This document shows positions 46,049 through 55,205 of a DNA stretch of 64,000 nt, in pieces. How positions within the stretch are numbered: the stretch's first letter is position 1; the number at the start of each line of letters is the position of its first letter. Below the pieces are notes generated by a model. The model worked only from the letters and a program-made list of their open reading frames with translations, had not been told where the DNA came from and did no database searches. Both the position numbers and the translations under genes were made by a program. The DNA is from Brevibacillus laterosporus (GTDB lineage Bacteria; Bacillota; Bacilli; Brevibacillales; Brevibacillaceae), in the NCBI GenBank assembly GCA_007833815.1, contig CP033464.1, positions 5,253,501 through 5,317,500 of the forward strand. Reading direction: 5' to 3'.

Positions 46049-46651
46049 CTATAATTTTTTTGGAGAGTCTAATCTCTCAGGATCTACCATAACAGTAATA
46101 CCACTAGATTCTCTCTTTATAGAAATTTTTACTCCGTCAACTTTCATTTCTTTAAAAGACTCAGCTGTGCTTCCACCTTTAATCAATTGATCTAGCTGAT
46201 CTGACCAAGCGATACCGGTAGCTTGAATCATTGCCTTAATGGTATGTAAATCTGGAGTCCCCTTATACATCAGACCATCAATTGTTTTTCCATCTCGCTT
46301 CAACATAACACTAACCCATTTTGCTTCTTCTTTCGTGTATTTTTCCTTTTTCGGATAATAGAATCTGTAGAAGTTTGTGTTCTTTTCTAATTCAAGAGTA
46401 AAAGGTAAAACTTCAATTCCTTTACTAGCTAACTCTTTTTTCAATTTGTTGTAACGACTAAGATATTCCTCTGTTGTCATATCCTTAAATGCGCCTGTTG
46501 ATTTTACTTCCTCTTGTTTCATTTCAGACTTCGGACTGTCTATGGAAATATCCGTCTTTTCAATGGAAGCGTCTGTCTTTTCATTAGCTCCGAACACCGT
46601 AAGGCCAATTACTACAAACAATGCGACCAATAAAGCCATGTACTTTTTCAA
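46049..46651 (-). CDS. Exported protein of unknown function
   Basis: About 200 residues from a TTG at 46651 preceded by AGGAGGGG; the ATG at 46669 lies upstream of that ribosome site. It has one N-terminal membrane/signal segment (KKYMALLVALFVVIGLTVFGA), a low-complexity Glu/Lys/Asp/Ser linker, then a folded part with MTTEEYLSRYNKLKKELASK, LELEKNTNFYRFYYPKKE, WVSVMLKRDGKTIDGLMYKG and SGITVMVDPERLD. I do not recognise the family. Confidence 0.7.
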   Translation of the reverse strand: MKKYMALLVALFVVIGLTVFGANEKTDASIEKTDISIDSPKSEMKQEEVKSTGAFKDMTTEEYLSRYNKLKKELASKGIEVLPFTLELEKNTNFYRFYYPKKEKYTKEEAKWVSVMLKRDGKTIDGLMYKGTPDLHTIKAMIQATGIAWSDQLDQLIKGGSTAESFKEMKVDGVKISIKRESSGITVMVDPERLDSPKKL

Positions 46652-46741
46652 GAATGCCCCTCCTCGCATGAAATTATAGACAATTTAGATTGTTCTTGTT
46701 TTCATTATAATTTTAGTTCTGTTCAGATGGTACAAAATGTT

Positions 46742-47662
46742 TTACGACCGCTTTTCTATACGCCGTTTAAAAAACGCTGGTTGCCACACCTGCATGATCG
46801 GAGTTCGGGAAAGTGTGTATAGAACAAGCGCTGACCAAATGCAAATAAAGCTTAGCAGATGGCTATGCGTAAACGACTCTTTATACAAAAATATAGCAAT
46901 CGCCAATTGTATCGTAGGGGCGAGGTATTGGATAAAACCTAACGTAGAAAGGGAAATACGCTGTGCTGCTGAAGCAAATGCAAGAAGTGGCATTGCCGTA
47001 GCTATCCCAGAACCTATGAGCAATAGATCCGTTCCCCAATCTGCTATACCAAACGAACCAGCACCTTGGCTCTGTAACCAGAAGATATACACCAGCGAAA
47101 TCAGAGCCACTGGGACCGTCTCTAGAGTCAATGAGGTAATCGAGTCTGTTTGAATCAACTTTTTAACTACACCATAAATACCAAATGACAATGCTAAAGA
47201 AAGAGAAATCCATGGAAGCTGGCCAAAATTAATAGCCATCCAGCATACGCCGACTGCCGCAAAAAGTAACGAAATGAGTTGCCAAAAATCCAACCGTTCT
47301 CGGAAAAATAGCATTCCTAACGCGACATTAAGCAAAGGATTGATATAATAACCGAGACTCGTCTCTACAATATGACCGGAGTTAACTGCCCATATGTAAA
47401 TCATCCAGTTCGCACTAATTAACACGGAAGCAAGTAAAAAGAGCAGTAAACTCTTTGGCTTTTTCATAAAGTCCATAACCCGTTTCCAATTCTTCTTTAG
47501 TCCTACTAATACAATGGCAAAAATAAGTGACCATAAAATACGATGCGCTAAAATTTCGCCTGGAGGTATAAAACTGACACTTTTCCAATAAATCGGTAAG
47601 AATCCCCACATGGTATACGCCGCTATTGCATATAGAACTCCTACCCTATGTTCGCTTTGCAT
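46742..47662 (-). CDS. rarD: EamA-family transporter RarD
   Basis: 306 residues with ten predicted membrane helices in two EamA repeats. RarD hallmarks are clear: the N-terminal YAIAAYTMWGFLPIYWK, ILAHRILWSL, SANWMIYIWAVNSGHIVETSLGYYINPL, FRERL and a second-half FIQYLAPTIQLAIAIFLYKE. The family is annotated as chloramphenicol-sensitive/RarD exporters; the true substrate is unknown. A single gene, ATG after GAAGGAAAGAG. Confidence 0.92.
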   Translation of the reverse strand: MQSEHRVGVLYAIAAYTMWGFLPIYWKSVSFIPPGEILAHRILWSLIFAIVLVGLKKNWKRVMDFMKKPKSLLLFLLASVLISANWMIYIWAVNSGHIVETSLGYYINPLLNVALGMLFFRERLDFWQLISLLFAAVGVCWMAINFGQLPWISLSLALSFGIYGVVKKLIQTDSITSLTLETVPVALISLVYIFWLQSQGAGSFGIADWGTDLLLIGSGIATAMPLLAFASAAQRISLSTLGFIQYLAPTIQLAIAIFLYKESFTHSHLLSFICIWSALVLYTLSRTPIMQVWQPAFFKRRIEKRS

Positions 47663-47810
47663 AATTACCCATCTCTTTCCTTCTCGAATTGTTCCTAATC
47701 ATACAAGAATTATCAGGTCATTACAAAGAAGTTTTGTAGGAAATTACACTTCTCTGTATGCGCTTTTCGAGAAGTTAGTATGGGAAAACTTACACATGAG
47801 AAAACCCTTT

Positions 47811-48645
47811 CTATTTGACGACCGGCCATTTCTCCTTGCGCAATGCATTCAATAGTTCCGAACCGACGTGCAAATTATCCCCAACCAGATCACGAGGAGT
47901 AAGCGCCATCCATTGATTTAATGACATATCGGCAAATCGATCGCTTTTACATATCTCCAAAAACCATAACGTTTGGTTACCTGTATTCTGAATATAGTGT
48001 CCATAAGCAAACGGTACGTACCCGACATCACCAGCTCTATAATCAAATGTACGAGCTGTATTGTTTCCTGCAAACACCGTCATTCTTCCCTGTCCAGCAA
48101 GATAATACTGCCATTCGTCATTATTGGGATGCCAATGCAGTTCTCTCATTGCTCCTGGTTCGACCTCAACCAACGCTACCGCGACCGTTTTTGAGATAGG
48201 AAAATTAGATGAGTCCACGATCCTAACGCTTCCTCCAGGTGTTTTAATCGGTGTTTGAGCTAGCAGTTGATATGTAAAGCTTTGGGGAATGGTACCATAC
48301 GGAGACTGGATTTTCTGACTTTCCAGCGAACCAGGAACATTGTCTTGGTAGATATAGACTTGCTCTGAAGGAATGTATGTAAAAGCATTCTCCGGTACGC
48401 CAAAATTGGCCGACAGCACATCTTTTGGTCGACCGAGGTTATTCGTGTGCCCGCCCTAACAACATATAAGCCCATTCTGCTTGCTGATGCCAATGTAATT
48501 CACGCACCCCGCCCGGCGTCAATCGCATATTCACCCCTGCAAGTGTAGTAATCGGGAATTCTCTAACTGTCGCTCCAGCACCATCTTTTCTTATGGGCTG
48601 CGGCACATTTTTGCACGCAGCTTGAATCATAGGTCGTTTTTCCAT
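47811..48645 (-). pseudogene. Oxalate decarboxylase (bicupin) with internal deletion
   Basis: The N-terminal part starts at the ATG at 48645 (after AGAGGAGC) and reads [38 protein letters not shown]. The C-terminal cupin is complete: [38 protein letters not shown] and a final [15 protein letters not shown]. Between them (about 48420-48460) ITSVDQ jumps directly to [15 protein letters not shown] with frame changes, losing an estimated 50-60 residues, including the second half of the first cupin. Normal OxdC/OxdD is about 385 residues. Because several bases and tens of codons are lost, this is more likely a true pseudogene than a read error. Confidence 0.8.
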
Positions 48646-48768
48646 GAGACATGCTCCTCTCACTTAAGTGGTTACAAGGAGAATTCAATTCCTCACTCAA
48701 GGAATTTATGGCATAAGTTCCATGATTATTACTCTCGTATCTTTACTTCAAAAAGTTGTAAAAAACTC

Positions 48769-49893
48769 TTATTTAAGCGCACCTATATTCTTAATGTCTA
48801 CATGAGCAGAAAAACGAAGGGAAGCCTTCGAAAAGGTAGCTGGCCATATTTCTTGAACGTTTTTCCACTCTTTATATTGATACGCTCTGGCATAAAGTCC
48901 TAGCCCTATTGGATCGACTTGATGACGCTGAAGCTTTGTAAGTAAAGCAGCAACCTGCTTATTTATTTCCTTTTCTATCATGGCTTCTATTTTCTTTTTT
49001 TCCTTTTCGCTTTCTAGATTCAATCGGAAAGTACGTTCTGTTATGGCTGCCGTTAGCTTCATATTAATATCAAACTGAAAAACCCCTTGTTCATACATTG
49101 TGTTTACGGTTTGCTTTTTGAGAGTGGTGGCCAGTGTAATGTTTTTCTTACGGCTATTATCTTCACTGTCGGGAAAATGCACTGGGATGGTGAAAGTGTA
49201 CGGTTCTTTTTGATTATTGCGTAGTAAATCGAGTAAAGCAGATTCTCGAAGGTTAAGGGAGGCACGATAATACCCTCTCTTATCAAGAAGTGCAGTGCCC
49301 AGAACTCTTACTTCCTTTTTTTCTTTTTTTACTTCCGACATAAAAGGAGTCATTCCTTTTTCAGTTGTCATGTAATGAAACTGACGAAGGGTCACTTTTT
49401 GTGTAATGTGTCGATGAACCGCCGTATCGACTAACTGAGCCAAAAAAAGTGAAAGACGCGGTTTATCCACAGGATCAAAATTGATAATATCGCTAACAGG
49501 ACCCTCTACCGCTATCATACGTAAGCTTGTTGCGTTCTTGGGATCCCGGTATAAAACGTCCAAATAAGGAAAAACTCTTTTGTTTTGCAACAAACGCTTA
49601 CTCATTAGAAGACTTTGTGTCTTCCCTCCCTCTGTATAAGCTGTATCGACGGCATCGAAGTTGGTATATGATTGTTGAATGGTGGTGGCAAGTATGCCGT
49701 ATTTTTCTGTTTTTGTCTTTGCTTCCCGGCTAAATACCGGGCTTCGTTGATAGACAAGCAGATTGTTTTTCTGATCTAAATCAAGTCCTACTGTTAAAGC
49801 CAGCGTGACTTTTTCTAATTCGTGCTGGTCATAGCAACCTGTTAGACAAACAAGAAGAAACACGATGATCATTTGCCTTACCCTATGCATCAT
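48769..49893 (-). CDS. Ger(x)C family germination lipoprotein (GerAC-like)
   Basis: 374 residues. The lipoprotein signal VFLLVCLTGC places the anchoring cysteine near residue 20, and YDQHELEK follows, as is usual for GerAC/GerBC/GerKC. The C-terminal Ger(x)C domain is present (NMKLTAAITERTF, then helices ending in VQEIWPATFSKASLRFSAHVDIKNIG). It is the outer-face subunit of a nutrient germinant receptor in the inner spore membrane. Its start overlaps the end of the permease gene (ATGA). Third gene of an A-B-C operon. Confidence 0.92.
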   Translation of the reverse strand: MMHRVRQMIIVFLLVCLTGCYDQHELEKVTLALTVGLDLDQKNNLLVYQRSPVFSREAKTKTEKYGILATTIQQSYTNFDAVDTAYTEGGKTQSLLMSKRLLQNKRVFPYLDVLYRDPKNATSLRMIAVEGPVSDIINFDPVDKPRLSLFLAQLVDTAVHRHITQKVTLRQFHYMTTEKGMTPFMSEVKKEKKEVRVLGTALLDKRGYYRASLNLRESALLDLLRNNQKEPYTFTIPVHFPDSEDNSRKKNITLATTLKKQTVNTMYEQGVFQFDINMKLTAAITERTFRLNLESEKEKKKIEAMIEKEINKQVAALLTKLQRHQVDPIGLGLYARAYQYKEWKNVQEIWPATFSKASLRFSAHVDIKNIGALK

Positions 49894-50996
49894 TTAAGTG
49901 AAATCCTCCTCTGAAAAAAATGGTGGAGTCCCATGTAGAGCCAAAGAACAACAGGGAGTACATAAGCAATTATCGAACCGGCAGCCCCCCACGCTTTTGC
50001 TAATTGAGCGATTTGCGTGTAAGAGGGCTGGAAGAAAAATCCTGTAATAAGTAAAAGAACAAGAAAAACAAGAAGATGCTGTTGATAATGGGCTTCTTTT
50101 TTCAATAATGTACTGCTACCAAAGACGGTAATAAAGGTGTAAGGGAGCCAAGTGGTTGAGAGAACAACCATATAGGAGGATAAAAAAATAATTTCAAATC
50201 TCTCAAGAAAAGGAAATTCGATTTCTTTTAATAGATTCAACGTAGGCCATTGATACTGAATAGACTCGTAAGGGCTATAAAAAAGATACGTAATAAGGGT
50301 AATATGGAGGAATACCAAGAGAGATAATGTATTTGCAATCACAATTCCTTTTGTGGCGTGCTGTTTGCATGTAAGAAAGGGATAAAAGAAAAATGCCATT
50401 TCAAAACCTAAAAAAGAGACTATTGTAGTTTTTACTGCATGAAAAATCGGAAGCCAGCCTTCTTTAATCACAGGCAAGAGATGTAGCGGGTGTGCGTCTT
50501 GTAAGGGAACCAAAAGCAGTATCGGTATCCAAAGAGTCAAGAAAAAAATAATTTCGGAATATCGGCCTAATACTCGTACTCCTTTGTGTCCAATGATATA
50601 AGCGGGAATAAGATACAAAGCCAAAATCATATAGTTAGGGGTTTCCACTAAAACCCAAACATTAATAACAAAGAGGGCTGTAAATAAAACAGTAACAGTC
50701 ACAAACGCTCCGTACAAAATCATAAGGAGATTACCGAAATTTCCAAGCCAGGTTCCAAAGTAATAAGGCAGTAAATCAAACAAGGTTTTTTGAGGATGTT
50801 TTTTCATGATGTACGTAATCAATAAACTTGCACAAATCGACAGCATCCAGCCAAGTAAGATAGATATCCAACCGTCTGTCCCTGCGATTTCTGTAAGCTC
50901 ACGAGGAAGGGTTAGGATGCCAATCCCAACTTGTGTCCCATGAATCAATAAAATATACTGCATTAGGGTAATTTCGTTATTTCTATACTTATTCAT
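49890..50996 (-). CDS. Spore germination permease (GerAB-like)
   Basis: 368 residues, about ten membrane helices, in the amino-acid/polyamine permease superfamily as endospore germination permease. It opens with ITLMQYILLIHGTQVGIGILTLPREL, and internal blocks such as GWLPIFHAVKTTIVSFLGFEM match GerAB proteins. The subunit is thought to bind the germinant. ATG after AAGGAG, 27 bp after the GerAA-like gene. Confidence 0.92.
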   Translation of the reverse strand: MNKYRNNEITLMQYILLIHGTQVGIGILTLPRELTEIAGTDGWISILLGWMLSICASLLITYIMKKHPQKTLFDLLPYYFGTWLGNFGNLLMILYGAFVTVTVLFTALFVINVWVLVETPNYMILALYLIPAYIIGHKGVRVLGRYSEIIFFLTLWIPILLLVPLQDAHPLHLLPVIKEGWLPIFHAVKTTIVSFLGFEMAFFFYPFLTCKQHATKGIVIANTLSLLVFLHITLITYLFYSPYESIQYQWPTLNLLKEIEFPFLERFEIIFLSSYMVVLSTTWLPYTFITVFGSSTLLKKEAHYQQHLLVFLVLLLITGFFFQPSYTQIAQLAKAWGAAGSIIAYVLPVVLWLYMGLHHFFQRRISLK

Positions 50997-51023
50997 ACCT
51001 TACTCCTTATGAGATAAATTCGG

Positions 51024-52532
51024 TCATTTTTTTTCACGCTGAATGGGGCGAGCACCGGTTTGTCGTTTATTTAGATAACGAAGGGGAGCCCGTAAAACGG
51101 AATCCTTCCAATCTGAAAGTCGCAAAGGAGCAATTGGTGCTCCATAAGGTGTACGCATTGTTTCTAATGAGATTAAATGTCCCAAAATTACCATCATTCC
51201 CAAAGCGATCCCAACCATACCGAACATCCAGGCCACTAACATCATAGGAAAACGAAGCAAACGTATTGCGTACGCCATATCAAAAGCCGGTACAATAAAG
51301 GAAGCGATCGCCGTTAACGACACAACGATCACCATGATATCGCTTACCAATCCAGCCTTAACAGCTGCCTGCCCAATGACAATCCCACCAACAATACTTA
51401 CGGTTTGTCCAATATTCGAAGGAAGCCGAACCCCTGCTTCCCGTAGCATTTCAAGCGTTAATTCCATTACAATAGCTTCTAAAAGGGGCGATACTGGGAC
51501 TCGGTCTCTTGATTCACCAATAGATAAAATCAAATTTATAGGGAGGAGTTCATAATGGAAACCAACAACAACAATATATAAAGCAGGTAAAAATACTGCG
51601 ATTAGAAAGCTCGACAGTCGTAATAATCGTATAAAGGTAGCAAGCGGCCATCGTATGCTGTAATCATCGATTGTCTGAAAAAAAGTAAGAAAGTTAACGG
51701 GAGTAATTAACACACGAGGAGAGCGATCGACAATAACCGCTACTCTCCCCTCAAGAATGTGCATGACTGTGACATCTGGCCTTTCCGTAAGAATAAACTG
51801 CGGAAAGGGGGTAAAGGAAGTATCCTCAATGTACTGCTCTAATTCGCCTGTAGTCAGCAATGTGTCTACGGTAATCTGCTTCACGCGATTTTCTAATTCT
51901 TCAATGACTTCGGGGTTGGCAACATCACCTAAATAGACAAGATGAACTTTTGTGCTCCCTCTTTCACCCACTCTGTATTGTTTGATTTTCAATTCCCGGC
52001 TTGGTAGGAAGCGACGGATAAGGGCAATATTCTGGGTATCGGTTTCAAGAAACCCTTCATGCCCACCTTTTAACATGATTTCTGAATCTGGTTCCTCCAC
52101 TGTGCGTTGCGGCCAACCTTGAGAGGCGATGACTAGCGCTTTTTCCTCCCCATCTACAAAGAGAACACTGCTTCCCTCAAGAATGGCGACTTCAATTTCT
52201 GTCCACGATTGGGTGCACGTTATGTGACTAAGAACAACGGTTGAGTCCCAAAGCTGTTGGGCCGATTTTATCTCATAAATAAGGGGGCGAAGAATATTTT
52301 GCCGGATGACATTGTTATCAACCATCCCTTCTAAATAAACAAGGATTGCATCTGTCTGCTCATGGATTTTAATGTGGTGAATTTTTAGATCTGGAGCTTC
52401 ATCAAAAATAGAATTTAGATATTCTTCATTTAGTTGCAAGGTATTGGACAAGGGGGTATTTGAATTTGTAGTATGAACAGTATCTGTAGCTATCTTGTTT
52501 TTGCTTTTTGAAAACCATGTCATATGTTTCAT
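51024..52532 (-). CDS. Spore germination protein A subunit (GerAA-like)
   Basis: About 502 residues from the ATG at 52532 (after TAGGTG; an ATG at 52550 is also in frame). The soluble N-terminal part begins with the typical LNEEYLNSIFDEAPDLKIHHI; the middle has RFLPSRELKIKQYRVGERGSTKV, ILEGRVAVIVDRSPRVL, and the C-terminal part has several helices, including GRD-like GESRDRVPVSPLLEAIVMELTLEMLREAGVRLP and IGQTVSIVGGIVIGQAAVKAG. First gene of the gerABC-type operon. No clear SigG promoter could be picked. Confidence 0.93.
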   Translation of the reverse strand: MKHMTWFSKSKNKIATDTVHTTNSNTPLSNTLQLNEEYLNSIFDEAPDLKIHHIKIHEQTDAILVYLEGMVDNNVIRQNILRPLIYEIKSAQQLWDSTVVLSHITCTQSWTEIEVAILEGSSVLFVDGEEKALVIASQGWPQRTVEEPDSEIMLKGGHEGFLETDTQNIALIRRFLPSRELKIKQYRVGERGSTKVHLVYLGDVANPEVIEELENRVKQITVDTLLTTGELEQYIEDTSFTPFPQFILTERPDVTVMHILEGRVAVIVDRSPRVLITPVNFLTFFQTIDDYSIRWPLATFIRLLRLSSFLIAVFLPALYIVVVGFHYELLPINLILSIGESRDRVPVSPLLEAIVMELTLEMLREAGVRLPSNIGQTVSIVGGIVIGQAAVKAGLVSDIMVIVVSLTAIASFIVPAFDMAYAIRLLRFPMMLVAWMFGMVGIALGMMVILGHLISLETMRTPYGAPIAPLRLSDWKDSVLRAPLRYLNKRQTGARPIQREKK

Positions 52533-52848
52533 ACTTACACCTACATTCATTTCTTGATGTATATCATTCCATATTTTTACCTGTGTTACCTATTCTATAC
52601 ATCTATAAGTAATGAAAACGTCTAGCATTGCGATTTCAATCTGCAAAGAAAGTGGTCATTTTGTTAAAAATCAATTTCGGAATTAATTCAATTGCATGAA
52701 TATTTCTCGTTATATTGACGAACATATTTTCCCAGCATATACTTACCCATATACTTTATTACTTAAAAGCATAACAGCTTAAAAGCAAAAAAGCGAAGTA
52801 ATCCACTCTGTTTGCTGACATAGCAAGGATGGACAGGAGGAAATCAAT

Positions 52849-54273
52849 ATGCAAGCTACTAACCAAACAAATTTAATTATTCCCAAACACCTTCAGCCTT
52901 ACGTCGTAGAGCAGAATTACGATAAATATACAGATGTAGACCAACGAGTTTGGCGCCATGTATTGAATCGGAATTACAATTTTTTAAAAGATGTGGCCCA
53001 TCCAGCTTATGTAGATGGATTACGCAAAACAGGGATAAGTCTAGATCATATTCCCCGTGTAGAAGAAATGAACCAATGCTTGCAGCCATCTGGCTGGGGA
53101 GCTGTTACGATAGATGGGTTTATACCTGCTGTAGTTTTCTTTGATTTTCAGTCACGTGGAATTCTTCCGATCGCTACCGATATTCGTAAGCCTGAACATA
53201 TCGACTATACGCCGGCACCTGATATCATACACGAAGCTGCTGGGCATGCTCCTATCCTAAGCGATAAGTGGTATGCAGATTATGTCAAACGCTTTGGAGA
53301 AATTGGTGCCAAAGCATTTGCTACCAGAGAAGAGCATGAGGTTTTTGAAGCGATTCGTGCATACTCCAAAATCATGGAAGATCCTAAAGCAACTCAAGAG
53401 GAAGTTCTGCTAGCCAAAGAAATTCTTGATGCAAAACAAAGCGCAGTGACTGGAGTATCTGAGGCAGAAGAGATTGCCCGATTATACTGGTGGACGGTTG
53501 AATACGGATTATTTGGTAAAATAAACAATCCATTGCTATACGGTGCTGGTCTACTCTCTTCCATTGAGGAAAGCAGACACTGTTTAACCGATGCTGTAAT
53601 CAAGCGACCATTCTCTTTAGAAGAAACAATCCACACAGCTTTTGACATTACCAAAATGCAGCCTCAACTATTTGTTTGCGAAAGCTTTGACCAGTTGCTT
53701 GATTCTGTTGAGCGTTTCAAAGATCGCATGGCCTATCACACAGGCGGTAAGGAAGCTATGGAAAAAGCACTTCATTCAGGGGTTACCTCCACAGTGGTGT
53801 ACAGCTCTGGTTTACAAGTAACTGGAACAATGGAGTCGATGGTATGCGATGAAAATACTGAGATTGTTTTCTTCCGCATGGAGGGTCCAACTGCTCTTGC
53901 CTGGAACAATCAGGAACTGACTGGACATGGCAATTCCACACACGCTGAAGGTTTTTCTTCTCCAATTGGTCGTCTAAGAGGAGTTTCGCGTCCTCTTGAG
54001 ATGTTTACCGATGGAGACCTAGAAGCGAACGGTGTCAGAATGAAGGAACACGTGAGTCTGGAGTTTGAAGGTGGAATAACAGTGGAAGGAAGATTGGAAG
54101 AAATCGTTCGCCGAGAGGGCAAGATATTGCTTCTGTCTTTCACCCAATGCAAAATCAGTCATCACGGACGCATACTTTTCCAATCAGAACAAGGCTCATA
54201 CGATATGGCTGTTGGCGAGCGAATCATTTCGTCATTCGCAGGTGCCGCAGATCCTGAAAGATTTTTTAAGTAA
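52849..54273 (+). CDS. Biopterin-dependent aromatic amino-acid hydroxylase (phenylalanine 4-monooxygenase-like)
   Basis: 474 residues; ATG after GGACAGGAGG. Residues 1 to about 270 form the hydroxylase domain: WGAVTIDGFIPAVVFFDFQS, the iron-binding HEAAGHAPIL near residue 128, YWWTVEYGLFG with the glutamate ligand, and GAGLLSSIEES. The enzyme hydroxylates Phe (or Trp/Tyr) using O2 and a pterin. The remaining 200 residues are a C-terminal extension rich in beta strands, found in Bacillus-type homologues. Longer homologues that I recall run to about 580 residues, so the stop at 54273, just after a T6 run, may truncate it. No pterin or chorismate genes are adjacent. Confidence 0.88.
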   Translation: MQATNQTNLIIPKHLQPYVVEQNYDKYTDVDQRVWRHVLNRNYNFLKDVAHPAYVDGLRKTGISLDHIPRVEEMNQCLQPSGWGAVTIDGFIPAVVFFDFQSRGILPIATDIRKPEHIDYTPAPDIIHEAAGHAPILSDKWYADYVKRFGEIGAKAFATREEHEVFEAIRAYSKIMEDPKATQEEVLLAKEILDAKQSAVTGVSEAEEIARLYWWTVEYGLFGKINNPLLYGAGLLSSIEESRHCLTDAVIKRPFSLEETIHTAFDITKMQPQLFVCESFDQLLDSVERFKDRMAYHTGGKEAMEKALHSGVTSTVVYSSGLQVTGTMESMVCDENTEIVFFRMEGPTALAWNNQELTGHGNSTHAEGFSSPIGRLRGVSRPLEMFTDGDLEANGVRMKEHVSLEFEGGITVEGRLEEIVRREGKILLLSFTQCKISHHGRILFQSEQGSYDMAVGERIISSFAGAADPERFFK

Positions 54274-54387
54274 AAAGGAAAACCTTTTATAGAAGATGTC
54301 CCGACAGTTGTTGGGGCAGCTAGATATAATCGTAACGATTAATACTGACCACTCTAGGATACTGATAGTCAAAAAAATCGGAATATT

Positions 54388-54569
54388 TCATTCAAACAGA
54401 TCATCTATCAAATTCTTAATTTCTTTTTCTCTATCCTCAGTTGCCCCTTGGTCTATTTCAATAGAGATGCTAATCACTTGTCCAACTTGCACATCATCAA
54501 AAAAAATAGATGTAGGCAGGTCATACGTCTGTCCGTCAATCTCCACAACAACCAAATGTTTTAATGTCG
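54388..54569 (-). pseudogene. 5'-truncated duplicate of the DUF3006 gene
   Basis: The minus strand encodes LKHLVVVEIDGQTYDLPTSI, FFDDVQVGQVISISIEIDQG and ends EIKNLIDDLFE before the stop at 54388. It is a close copy of residues about 14-69 of the intact DUF3006 protein at 54992-55201, at base level too. The start and first strand are missing. Confidence 0.75.
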
Positions 54570-54641
54570 TTCATGAATATAAAAGTCATTAGTAAAGGTA
54601 TATTTTGTATTTTGAATTGAAAAGCAAAATAGTTTGGACAT

Positions 54642-54683
54642 AAAAACCGGTAGAACCTTAAATCATGTTTCTACCGGTTTTTT
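54642..54683. terminator. Bidirectional terminator
   Basis: AAAACCGGTAGAA pairs with TTCTACCGGTTTT, with A and T runs on the outer sides. The stretch around it (54570-54937) includes a plus-strand open frame with a hydrophobic segment near 54770-54850, but I cannot support a gene there. Confidence 0.7.
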
Positions 54684-54937
54684 GTTTTTCCAATTCGTTT
54701 GCAAGTTATCCATGGAAATTACTGGTTAAATACCCCATCAAAGGTTGGAATCTATTTTACATATTTTTTCTCGATGATCTAATAACTTTCTTTGGAATCA
54801 TATGTAATATTTCATTAGTTTTATCTATACCAGTAAGCATCCTTGTAGGATTTGTGGGGAGAAGTGAAAACAGGTTAAAGCTGGCTACTACCCTACCAAG
54901 AAGTCGTGCTATAAAAGAATATATAGGTGTATATAAA

Positions 54938-54975
54938 ATAATCCCTCCAACGTTTTTTAACGAGGGAGGGATTTC
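54938..54975 (-). terminator. Terminator of the MBL-DUF3006 operon
   Basis: AATCCCTCC pairs with GGAGGGATT with a small inner stem (AACGTT / AACG); 17 bp after the DUF3006 stop on the minus strand. Confidence 0.6.
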
Positions 54976-54991
54976 TCATGCTGACAACATT

Positions 54992-55201
54992 TTATTCAAA
55001 CAAATCGTCAATGAAATCATCAACTTCTTTTTCTCTATCCTCAGTTGCTGTTCGGTCTATTTCAATACATATTCTAATCACTTGTCCAACTTGCACATCA
55101 GCCGGAAAAATAGATGTAGGTAGGTCGCAGGTCTGTCCATCAACCTCTACAACAACCAAGTGCTCCTCAAAACGATCAACAATCCCTTTTGTATCTTTCA
55201 T
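54992..55201 (-). CDS. DUF3006 family protein
   Basis: 69 residues from the ATG at 55201, preceded by GAGGTGAGAGA inside the end of the upstream gene. The pattern KGIVDRFEEHLVVVEVDGQ...LPTSIFPADVQVGQVI is typical of DUF3006, small beta-barrel proteins; the end is acidic (EDREKEVDDFIDDLFE). It is coupled 4 bp after a ComEC-like metallo-beta-lactamase, a frequent pairing in Firmicutes. Role unknown. Confidence 0.85.
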   Translation of the reverse strand: MKDTKGIVDRFEEHLVVVEVDGQTCDLPTSIFPADVQVGQVIRICIEIDRTATEDREKEVDDFIDDLFE

Positions 55202-55205
55202 TCTC

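Noticed and set aside
54665-55123. Plus-strand frame of 152 codons with a hydrophobic segment
   Set aside because: Begins inside a terminator hairpin and runs antisense through DUF3006; at most a remnant around 54700-54930.
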